Assembly (NCBI RefSeq): GCF_002007645.1
Contig: NZ_CP019791.1
Coordinates: 2,604,001-2,668,000, forward strand
Length of the DNA: 64,000 nt
Direction of reading: 5' to 3'
DNA from: Anaerohalosphaera lusitana
Lineage (GTDB): Bacteria; Planctomycetota; Phycisphaerae; Sedimentisphaerales; Anaerohalosphaeraceae
Below the pieces are notes generated by a model, which saw only the letters and a program-made list of their open reading frames with translations, ran no database searches and had not been told where the DNA came from. The first letter of the stretch is position 1; every line of letters begins with the position of its first letter. The position numbers and the translations under genes are program-made. This document shows, in pieces, positions 16,233-23,794 of the stretch.

Positions 16233-19200
16233 ATGATGGCACGGTTTTGGTCTGTAGTGTTATTGGCGGTTTTTTCATTTTCTGCATCGGCGGGAACTAT
16301 TTCGTCCAATGACCTCGAGGTGAATCTGGATACTGGATTTCCAGGCATAGAGTCCTATTCTTTCAAGGGTGAAACTGTCGATCTGGGCGGAAGCACAGCT
16401 AATACAGTTTTGCTTAACAAAGAGACATTCAAGCCGGCGGTTGAGTTTGGTGTGACCGGCGACGATTCGGCTGAGTATGTGATGGATTTTGCCGACATCG
16501 GCGTAAAGCTGATCATGGAGGTTGAGACGTCGCCTGAGGCGATTTCGTTTACGATAACGGATATTATCGAGACGAGCGATTTCATGGTCAAGCGGATCGA
16601 GATGCCGGGGCTGGTGCTTGCTCGCGGCGAAGGGGACAGCACTGCCGCTCTGGCGAATTTCCCCAAGGCATCGTATGCATCAGAAAAGCCCGAGGACCGC
16701 GACGTGTTCGGCAAGGTTTCCCAACTGAGCGCGGATCAGCTCAGGTCATCGGCTCCGGACGGGGGCAAGGGGACTTCCTATGCGTTCGTGAGTGACGGCG
16801 ATGTATGCGCGGGTATTTACACCAACGTGATGGAAGAGGACCTTCGCATGATCGTCAACTTTGCGGGTGAAGGTGAGAACAAAACGATCTCTGTCGCTCC
16901 GGGCGAATGGCAGTGGAGGCAGGTCTCATTCATGACGACCGTGCCGCCGAAGGTGAAGCTGATCGTTGCGACCGACAACAACGACGACGGCGAGGTGACC
17001 TGGCAGGATGGTGCGATAGCGTATCGCCGAAACACGCCAAAGGCTTATGGGGCCGGTACGCTCAAGGACCATGTGATCGGGCATATCGCGATGAATTTCG
17101 GCAGCCAGGCGACTAATCCGTTCCTGAGGGTGCTTGACAACGCCAAGAAGGTCTGGCTGTACACGGACGGCATGGGCCAGCATATTCAGTTCAAGGGCTA
17201 TCAGTCGGAAGGGCATGACAGCTCGCATCCGGACTATGGCGGAAATGTCGGACGCAGGCAGGGCGGCAGAGATGATCTCAATTTCGTCATGCGTCGCGGC
17301 CACGACTTCGACGTGCTTTCGGGTGTGCATATCAATGCCACTGAATACCATAGAGAAGCGAAAAACTTCAATTGGGACATTGCAAACGAAGGCAGTATAG
17401 GCTGGAGCTGGCTGGATGAGTCATATCATACGGATTATATTTATGATTCTGCATTTGGTACGCTTTATCCGCGACTGGAAGAAATGCGTGCCGATCTGCC
17501 CTGGCTCGATTTTGTCTATCTCGACGTATTCTACGGACGCGGCTGGCCAGGCTGGCGGATGCATACTAAGACGAACGACCTGGGCATTTTGCAGTTTACC
17601 GAGTTTCCCGGCGTGATGGAACGTGCGGTCATCTGGGACCACGTTGCGAATGACTGGACCCAGGCAATCTGGGGCAAGGGCGACAGGAGCGAGATCGCTC
17701 GATTCATATATTATTCAGAAAAGGACACATTCCGGCACGATCCGCTTTTGCGCGGCACTAACTGCGACGGGTTCATGGGTTGGCACGCGGAACGGGATAT
17801 GCTTCAGACGATCAAGTCCGCCTTTACTGTCAATCTGCCGACGAAGTATCTGCAGCATTTCGAGCTGATCAAGCAAACCGATGATTCGGCTCTGTTTGAC
17901 AGCGGTGCGAAAACCGAGGTCGAAGGCGAAGTCTCAAAGATTTACGGTGCTGATGGGCAGTTTATCGGCTCGTGCAGATATGAAAAGCCGAAATCGCGGC
18001 CCGTGGATAATCTCGTTTTCATTCCTTGGGACCCGATGACCGAAGAGAAGATCTACCACTGGAACGACAAGGGTGGTGAGAGCGATTGGACCGTTCCGCA
18101 GAGCTGGAGCGATGTGGACAGCGCGTACCTGTATAGGCTGACCGACCTGGGTCGGGTATTCGAGAAGGAAGTGCCTGTCATTAGCAATAATGTGAAACTG
18201 ACCGGCATAAAGGCCGGGACGCCTTATGTGCTTTACAGAGATATCGCAGGCCCGCTGCCTCAGATGGAATGGGGCGAAGGTGGTCTTGTTGCTGATCCCG
18301 GATTCGACAGCCATTCTTTTGACTACTGGGAAAAGGCCGAGGATTCCGCGGATGTGAAGTTCCAGAATAACAAGTTCGGGCAGACTGAGCTTATTATGAG
18401 TTCGAAGGGCGGCAAGATCAGTCAGGATATTCACGGCTTAGAGGCCGGCGAGACATATGCCGCTTCGGTATGGTTTTCGGTCAAGGGCGAACAGCCTGCG
18501 ACAATAATGGTCAAGGATTACGAGCCGACATTGGAACTGCCCGCGATCAATAAGGAAATGTGGACGGTTTCCACTTCCTCAGGCAGCGGCAAGGCAGCGA
18601 TCGACGGCAGCGTTGGCAGTATATGGCATACCGCTTACGGCAAGACTACACCAAAGCACCCGCATCATATTACGATCGATTTCGGCAAGACGCTTATGCT
18701 CGACGGCTTCGTTCAGACCGCACGGACGGACATGCATAACGGAGTGATCACGGACTACAGTGTGCAGGCCAGCACAAATGGCGAAGACTGGAACACTGTG
18801 ATCGAGAAGGACACGTTTGAGTATGACGGCAATGAGGCGAAGGTTATGTTTGATGAGCCCGTGAAGGCTAAGTACTTCAAGCTAATCGCTCTGTCAGAAC
18901 ATCGCGGCGGCCCGTGGGCGTCAGTGGCTGAGCTGGATGTGATCGGTGAACCTGCGACAGCGACGAAAGACGGCGGTAAGCCTAAGATCGCGACAGTGAC
19001 CAGGACGATCGACAGTACCGATCTGACTAACTTTACCGACCAGTCGAGCAAGTACATGAGTAACTGGCACCGCATGAAGGTGCTGTTCGATGTGCCCGAG
19101 GGCGTCGATTCAGCCGAGATCGTCATTTCGGCGGCTGAAGGTAAGAGCGATTCGGCCGTATTCTTCGACGATGTCCGGGTAGTGAAGTCCGGCAGAAGCA

Positions 19201-19685
19201 CGCCTCCTGAAGATGCGGAGAATGTTGTTCTTTACGAAGATTTTGAGAATGTCGACGAGGGCTGGGGCCCGTTCATGTACGGCTGGAAAGGGCCGATGAA
19301 CACGCATCTGTCCGAGACGAACCTGCCGTATACAAACGATACGATCGAGGGTGAATTTTCACTGAAGACGCGACATGAACGTCACGAAGGCATAATCTAC
19401 CGTACTGTTCCTGCAACGCTCAAACTGCAGTCCAATACGGAGTATCGTGTCAGTTTTGATTATCTGTCTGACACAACTGATCGGTATACTTTTATCGCCG
19501 CCAGCGGAAGTGATGACGACGGCATGGTTGAACAGGACCTTACCAACGGCGCCTGGGAGCCCACAGCCGAGTCGTTTGTCTTTGAGACAGGTACAGGGTC
19601 GGATTGGTACATCGGGGTTCGAAAGAACAGCCGGGAAAATGGAATCCTCGTAATCGACAATGTTCTTGTTGAGAAGGTGGAATAA
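16233..19685 (+). CDS. Secreted GH101-type endo-alpha-N-acetylgalactosaminidase with CBM32-like domain
   Basis: 1150 residues from ATG 16233, chosen because GGAGAG lies 8 nt upstream; a GTG at 16212 would add seven residues before the signal peptide (FWSVVLLAVFSFSASAG). Residues about 30-280 are a beta domain; the barrel follows with the GH101-typical YQSEGHDSSHPDYG, GVHINATEYHREAKNF, DFVYLDVFYGRGW and LQFTEFPGVM, giving candidate nucleophile Asp431 and acid/base Glu457. A discoidin/CBM32-like domain spans about 775-915 (VGSIWHTAYGKTTPKHPHHI) and another sugar-binding-like beta domain ends the protein. GH101 enzymes release the Gal-beta-1,3-GalNAc disaccharide from Ser/Thr O-glycans, so mucin-like glycoproteins are the likely substrate. 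A terminator follows. Confidence 0.88.
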   Translation: MMARFWSVVLLAVFSFSASAGTISSNDLEVNLDTGFPGIESYSFKGETVDLGGSTANTVLLNKETFKPAVEFGVTGDDSAEYVMDFADIGVKLIMEVETSPEAISFTITDIIETSDFMVKRIEMPGLVLARGEGDSTAALANFPKASYASEKPEDRDVFGKVSQLSADQLRSSAPDGGKGTSYAFVSDGDVCAGIYTNVMEEDLRMIVNFAGEGENKTISVAPGEWQWRQVSFMTTVPPKVKLIVATDNNDDGEVTWQDGAIAYRRNTPKAYGAGTLKDHVIGHIAMNFGSQATNPFLRVLDNAKKVWLYTDGMGQHIQFKGYQSEGHDSSHPDYGGNVGRRQGGRDDLNFVMRRGHDFDVLSGVHINATEYHREAKNFNWDIANEGSIGWSWLDESYHTDYIYDSAFGTLYPRLEEMRADLPWLDFVYLDVFYGRGWPGWRMHTKTNDLGILQFTEFPGVMERAVIWDHVANDWTQAIWGKGDRSEIARFIYYSEKDTFRHDPLLRGTNCDGFMGWHAERDMLQTIKSAFTVNLPTKYLQHFELIKQTDDSALFDSGAKTEVEGEVSKIYGADGQFIGSCRYEKPKSRPVDNLVFIPWDPMTEEKIYHWNDKGGESDWTVPQSWSDVDSAYLYRLTDLGRVFEKEVPVISNNVKLTGIKAGTPYVLYRDIAGPLPQMEWGEGGLVADPGFDSHSFDYWEKAEDSADVKFQNNKFGQTELIMSSKGGKISQDIHGLEAGETYAASVWFSVKGEQPATIMVKDYEPTLELPAINKEMWTVSTSSGSGKAAIDGSVGSIWHTAYGKTTPKHPHHITIDFGKTLMLDGFVQTARTDMHNGVITDYSVQASTNGEDWNTVIEKDTFEYDGNEAKVMFDEPVKAKYFKLIALSEHRGGPWASVAELDVIGEPATATKDGGKPKIATVTRTIDSTDLTNFTDQSSKYMSNWHRMKVLFDVPEGVDSAEIVISAAEGKSDSAVFFDDVRVVKSGRSTPPEDAENVVLYEDFENVDEGWGPFMYGWKGPMNTHLSETNLPYTNDTIEGEFSLKTRHERHEGIIYRTVPATLKLQSNTEYRVSFDYLSDTTDRYTFIAASGSDDDGMVEQDLTNGAWEPTAESFVFETGTGSDWYIGVRKNSRENGILVIDNVLVEKVE

Positions 19686-19714
19686 TGACGTCCATTTGAA
19701 TTAAGTGTAATGAT

Positions 19715-19752
19715 AAGGCTTCCGGAACATTCAGGTCCGGAAGCCTTTTTCT
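19715..19752 (+). terminator. Intrinsic terminator after the GH101 gene
   Basis: AAGGCTTCCGGA and TCCGGAAGCCTT form a perfect 12-bp stem followed by TTTTTCTT. Confidence 0.92.
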
Positions 19753-19876
19753 TAATATTGGACCTGTGTATTTAAGTGCTCAAAGCAATTTAACCGCAAA
19801 AACTCCTTGTAAGGCGCAGTTTCATTGTGTGGGTGTTCTAAAAGGAAGATATTTATTATTTTTTGAAGGGGAAAGC

Positions 19877-21613
19877 ATGCGTATCTGCCTGGCTGCAGTG
19901 GTAATCTTATCGGGGTTCGGTGCCTGTTTTGCAGGGCCGGCGGGGGAATTGAAGCCTGATTACGGCCAGATCGGCCAGGATATTGAGCTTGTCTCAGTGC
20001 CTGATGAGGAACAGGCTTATTACCAGGTGCAGAGGACCCGAGACGGGCAGGATCAATTGTTTCTTACACCTAATAACGGTTTCTTTGCTGAAGGCAGGCT
20101 CATGTGCGGTGGCGAAGGACTTGAAATAATAAAGCAGGACCGTCTGAACCAGGGCAAATCATTCGGGTTCATTACCGGCTGGAATAAAGGAGATATTGCT
20201 GAGTGGGGCATATGGCTTGAAAATACAGGAAAGCTGAATGCCTATGTAAACACAAGCGGCGACAATGATGCGGTATTTGTGATTCACCTGGATGGTCAGC
20301 GTGAAGTGTTCGCAAGTAAATCGGGTCAGAACGGGCAACCGACACCTGCGGGGTGGGGCCGGTTCAGTGTTAAAAAGAATGGCTTTTACAAACTGAAGCT
20401 CGAATGTCTGAAGTCCGGAACAGGCAAATCCAAAGTGCACTGGATCGAACTAAACGGCAGTTCCGCAGAAAAAGGCGGCGTGGTTCGCCTGCGATGGCGA
20501 CCTTCGGCGGCTCATACCAAATTCTCTTCTTCTAAGGTAGAAGGTCCTGTACGTGCGTGGGTTATGGAAATGGATGCAATGCTTGGTGAGCACGGCTTTT
20601 ATTCACCTGTAACTACACCTTTCGGCTACTACGGGCCTACGTGGCAGGCGAACGGCAAGGTAGGATCGGGTTTTAATTTTTCGCTATGGTCTTACGGCCG
20701 CGGCAAAAAGGAGCCCCCGGTTGATCAGCTTTCCCATCTGCTGGCGGTAGGCAGTCCGAAGGCAAGATTCGGCGGTTTCGGGCACGAAGGGACCGGCGTC
20801 AAGGTGCGCGGCTGGGCTCCACTGGAAGGACGCCAGACTCAGCGTCAGGCCATCGCGCTGCGTCTCGAGCCCGGTGAAACTTATGACACCTACTACAGTT
20901 ATTTCCATGCGTCGGATGAGAAGGTCTGGAAGCTGTTCGGTGCGGGCAACAAGTACAACAAAAATAATACGGATCCAGCGGATAAGTCGCTGTGGGTCGG
21001 ATCATTTATTGAAGTTCCCGGCCCGGCCCAAAGACAGCGGACAGGACCTTATCAAAGGCGCATGCGTTACCGCGGTTGGGTGATGAATGCGGATGGTAAG
21101 TGGTATCCGCTTGACAGAATGCGCAACGGCAATATCAATCGCAGCACCGGCTTGACCCACACTAAACGCGGGGTTAATGAGAACGGCTGGTTCTATTTGC
21201 AGACGGGTGGGTGGAAACGCTATAAAGGTAAACCCAATAAAAATTTTATCGAACACCCGGATCCAACTGAATTGAGTGAGGTGCCATACATGGATCGGGA
21301 GGATGTTATGACGATCCAGAGCATGCCTTGTGAGATTGAGATTTTGAAAGCTGAAATTGAAGCAGATAAGCTGGTTCTGGGTTTCGGTATTCGCGGGTAT
21401 GGCGGTCAAGTAACGGCTTATTGGGGAGACAAAGATTGTCTGACGCTCACTGATCGCTGGCAGAATTCAAAAGTGATTGCCGATGATGCGAACGAGGGCT
21501 TGAATAAGGTGGTTATTTCGGACATCTCGGCCGATAGCGATCTGTGGGTGAGGCTACTGCTTGAGAACGATCGGGGCCGGTTTTTCACTCAGAAAAGCAG
21601 TCAGGCCAAATGA
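19877..21613 (+). CDS. Secreted DUF3472/DUF5077-like carbohydrate-associated protein
   Basis: 578 residues from ATG 19877, selected for the upstream GAAGGGGAAA ribosome site and the signal peptide that follows at once (RICLAAVVILSGFGACFAG). The N-terminal half reads as a DUF5077-type beta sandwich (YYQVQRTRDGQDQLFLTPNN). The central part, with SFGFITGWNKGDIAEWGIW and AWVMEMDAMLGEHGFYSPVT, resembles DUF3472; the C-terminal 90 residues form an additional beta domain. The family is only tentatively assigned and no enzymatic residue can be named. It lies between the GH101 enzyme and the propeller-like protein, all on the plus strand, so it is part of the glycan locus. Confidence 0.7.
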   Translation: MRICLAAVVILSGFGACFAGPAGELKPDYGQIGQDIELVSVPDEEQAYYQVQRTRDGQDQLFLTPNNGFFAEGRLMCGGEGLEIIKQDRLNQGKSFGFITGWNKGDIAEWGIWLENTGKLNAYVNTSGDNDAVFVIHLDGQREVFASKSGQNGQPTPAGWGRFSVKKNGFYKLKLECLKSGTGKSKVHWIELNGSSAEKGGVVRLRWRPSAAHTKFSSSKVEGPVRAWVMEMDAMLGEHGFYSPVTTPFGYYGPTWQANGKVGSGFNFSLWSYGRGKKEPPVDQLSHLLAVGSPKARFGGFGHEGTGVKVRGWAPLEGRQTQRQAIALRLEPGETYDTYYSYFHASDEKVWKLFGAGNKYNKNNTDPADKSLWVGSFIEVPGPAQRQRTGPYQRRMRYRGWVMNADGKWYPLDRMRNGNINRSTGLTHTKRGVNENGWFYLQTGGWKRYKGKPNKNFIEHPDPTELSEVPYMDREDVMTIQSMPCEIEILKAEIEADKLVLGFGIRGYGGQVTAYWGDKDCLTLTDRWQNSKVIADDANEGLNKVVISDISADSDLWVRLLLENDRGRFFTQKSSQAK

Positions 21614-21614
21614 C

Positions 21615-21711
21615 AAAAGAAAAAAGGTTCGGTTGAGGATGTGAGTGAAGTTTCAAGCACATCTCTACGCATCTCAGGCCTCAGCTCTCGATGGTAGCCG
21701 AACCTTTCATT
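21615..21711 (-). ncRNA. Tandem small RNA unit A (three-way junction, own promoter and U-tail)
   Basis: Minus-strand unit with a -10 box TACAAT at 21718-21723. The transcript would begin near 21711, fold a closing stem (AAGGTTCGG at 21698-21706 with CCGAACCTT at 21624-21632), a CATC/GATG hairpin and a GATGTG/CACATC hairpin, and end in a TTTTTTCTTTTG tail. The junction bases GATGCGTAGA are shared with unit B. Ends are estimates. Confidence 0.6.
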
Positions 21712-21813
21712 CATAGTATTGTACGCTGCATGTGACGGCTCTGCGACAATGAATTGACCAGGTGCATAAATAAATCATGAATAGAGTAAAGACCCCTATA
21801 GCCTGAAGGGATG

Positions 21814-21917
21814 CGCAAAACAAAAGGCTCGGAAGTAATTGTGGTGTGTCAATTGCAACCACAATTCTACGCATCTGTCGGCTTTTCAATCACCTTCAGA
21901 TGGGTGCCGAGCCTTCT
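21814..21917 (-). ncRNA. Tandem small RNA unit B (three-way junction, own promoter and U-tail)
   Basis: Minus strand; -10 box TATAAT at 21924-21929. Closing stem AAGGCTCGG / CCGAGCCTT (21907-21915 with 21824-21832), hairpin CATCTG/CAGATG, then a nine-pair hairpin AATTGTGGT/ACCACAATT, and a TTTTGTTTTG tail. Stem sequences differ from units A and C but pairing is kept. Ends are estimates. Confidence 0.62.
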
Positions 21918-22039
21918 GATTATATTATACTTCATAGCTGGACATGTGCGAATAATTTGGCCAGGATTCCCTTCAAATTAGCGCCTTTCAGGGTGCGGCC
22001 CGATACGTGTGTAGGGGCTGCCTTGAAGATTCGATCTGC

Positions 22040-22147
22040 GCAGAATGAAAGGCTGGGTTTTGGTCGTGATAGTCTATTGCTATCACTATCACATTCCTGC
22101 TCATCTGTTTGTTTATTATTACCTTAAGATGGGTGCCCAGCCTTCTA
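22040..22147 (-). ncRNA. Tandem small RNA unit C (three-way junction, own promoter and U-tail)
   Basis: Minus strand; -10 box TATAGT at 22153-22158, the same distance from the closing stem as in unit B. Closing stem AAGGCTGGG / CCCAGCCTT (22136-22144 with 22049-22057), hairpin CATCT/AGATG, then GTGATAG/CTATCAC, and a weaker TTTCATTCTG tail. Shares GGCACCCATCT with unit B. Ends are estimates. Confidence 0.58.
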
Positions 22148-22295
22148 ATTATACTATACAGCAAACTGGCAGTCGGTGCGCGATGATATGAAAATTTGCC
22201 CTTATAATTTTTGATTTGAGCATTGACGCTGATCTGGTTATAGTAGGTACCGGTAACATGGTAGTGTGGGGGTCTTTGACGCAGGAGTGTGAAGC

Positions 22296-23750
22296 ATGAA
22301 GAAAAAAACAATGATGATGGTAGGTCTTTTGATATTTTCAGGCGTAAGTTTTGCAGCGGCGGAGGCTCGCGAGGATGCTGAACTCTACGAGTGGAAGAAT
22401 GGGGATGGCATGAATGGCGTGTTTCCGCACATCACAGTAATGGCGCCTGGGGCTGGCAGTGACAGCGAGGCAGGCGTCGGTGCGATGATCCCGTGGGCGG
22501 ATCGTCTTTGGGTGATAGGCTATGTTGCCCACATCCGCGGCGAGAATCTCGGCCTTTTCGAGCTCAAAGAGGATATGTCATGGCGGCGGCATCCTGCCTC
22601 GGTGACGGGAACGTTTGCGAATCGTTTCATCCACTGGGAGAGCAAACAGGCAATAATCGGCCCGCATCTGATCGATGAAAAAGGCAAAGTAAGGACGATC
22701 GAGCAGCTTTCAAAGCACAGGCTGACTGCAACTTGCTATCACCTCGAAAAGCCTCAGGCTATGGTCTATTTCCTGACCATGGAGGGGTTGCTTTTTGAGG
22801 TCAACGTTAACACACTGGAAGTGAAGCAACTGGGTGACTTGACTAAAAAGCTATATGTCGAGGGTATCTGGCCGCACTGGAAGGGCATGTGGAGTGCTCA
22901 GGGCAAGCTCGTCGTAGCGAACAACAGCTACGGTGAGGGCGAACACATGGGCAAACGCCATGCCGGCCGGCTTGCCGAGTGGGATGGCGAGGGTGAGTGG
23001 AAGATACTGGAGAAAAACCCATTCGTCGAAGTAAGCGGGCAGACCAGACGCGGCAAATATGGCGGCGCCTTGTTCGCAACCGGCTGGGATGAACGGTCGG
23101 TCATCATGCGGGTGTTGTCTAATGGCAAATGGAAAAGATACCGACTTCCCAAAGGTAATCACACATATGATCACGGTTGGAATACAGAGTGGATGCGTAT
23201 CCGTGAAGCGCAGACCGAACGCTATTTGATGGACGTATTCGGCATTTTTTACGAGATGCCGGCAATTGTCTATGATAACAGTGTCTGGGGCGTCAAGCCG
23301 ATATGTTCGCATCTGCGGCTGATCCCTGATTTCTGCAGTTGGCGGGGTTTTTTCGTTATGGGCAGCGATCAGACAGAGCATAACGTCGGTCAGCCTCAGT
23401 CGGGTCTTTATTTCGGCAACATAGATGATCTCTGGCAGATGGGCAAGCCGACCGGCTGGGGTGCTGTTTGGCGTAAGACTGAGATTGAGGCGGGCGAGAC
23501 CAGTGATCCGTTCCTGATGACGGGTTTCGACAAAAAGGTACTGCATCTTGCTGTCGAAAGTGAGGATCCGATGACAATCACTGTTGAAGTGGACTTTCTG
23601 GGCGACGGCATGTGGAAGGAATATGAAACGTTCAACCTCGAGCCCGGAGGGTATGTCCACCATGAATTTCCTGATGCGTTCAGCGCGCATTGGGTGAGGC
23701 TGAAGACAGATGGAGACTGTAAGGCTACGGCCCAGTTCATGTATAATTAG
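22296..23750 (+). CDS. Secreted propeller-like protein of the glycan locus, function unknown
   Basis: 484 residues with a signal peptide (MMMVGLLIFSGVSFAAAEA) and a good ribosome site (GCAGGAG, 10 nt before ATG). The body contains repeated beta-strand blocks such as WADRLWVIGYVAHIRGENLG, IHWESKQAIIGPHLI and MVYFLTMEGLLFEV that suggest a beta-propeller, followed by a C-terminal beta domain (TITVEVDFLGDGMWKEYETF). No named family is recognised and no catalytic residues can be assigned. Located between the small RNA array and the clan-D-like glycosidase, 44 bp upstream of the latter, so probably co-transcribed with it. Confidence 0.7.
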   Translation: MKKKTMMMVGLLIFSGVSFAAAEAREDAELYEWKNGDGMNGVFPHITVMAPGAGSDSEAGVGAMIPWADRLWVIGYVAHIRGENLGLFELKEDMSWRRHPASVTGTFANRFIHWESKQAIIGPHLIDEKGKVRTIEQLSKHRLTATCYHLEKPQAMVYFLTMEGLLFEVNVNTLEVKQLGDLTKKLYVEGIWPHWKGMWSAQGKLVVANNSYGEGEHMGKRHAGRLAEWDGEGEWKILEKNPFVEVSGQTRRGKYGGALFATGWDERSVIMRVLSNGKWKRYRLPKGNHTYDHGWNTEWMRIREAQTERYLMDVFGIFYEMPAIVYDNSVWGVKPICSHLRLIPDFCSWRGFFVMGSDQTEHNVGQPQSGLYFGNIDDLWQMGKPTGWGAVWRKTEIEAGETSDPFLMTGFDKKVLHLAVESEDPMTITVEVDFLGDGMWKEYETFNLEPGGYVHHEFPDAFSAHWVRLKTDGDCKATAQFMYN

Positions 23751-23794
23751 CCTACTGATCAGCTAATCAAATTCGTTCACGAAAGGGTCGTAAT

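Noticed and set aside
21600-22200. Integron attC array, CRISPR or known riboswitch as explanation for the repeated units
   Set aside because: No RYYYAAC/GTTRRRY core pair, no regular short repeat-spacer pattern, and no consensus of TPP, cobalamin, purine, SAM, c-di-GMP or THF riboswitches; each unit has its own -10 box and tail.
22851-23690. 279-codon minus-strand ORF
   Set aside because: Antisense to the secreted propeller-like gene, which has a signal peptide and a ribosome site; no recognisable motif.
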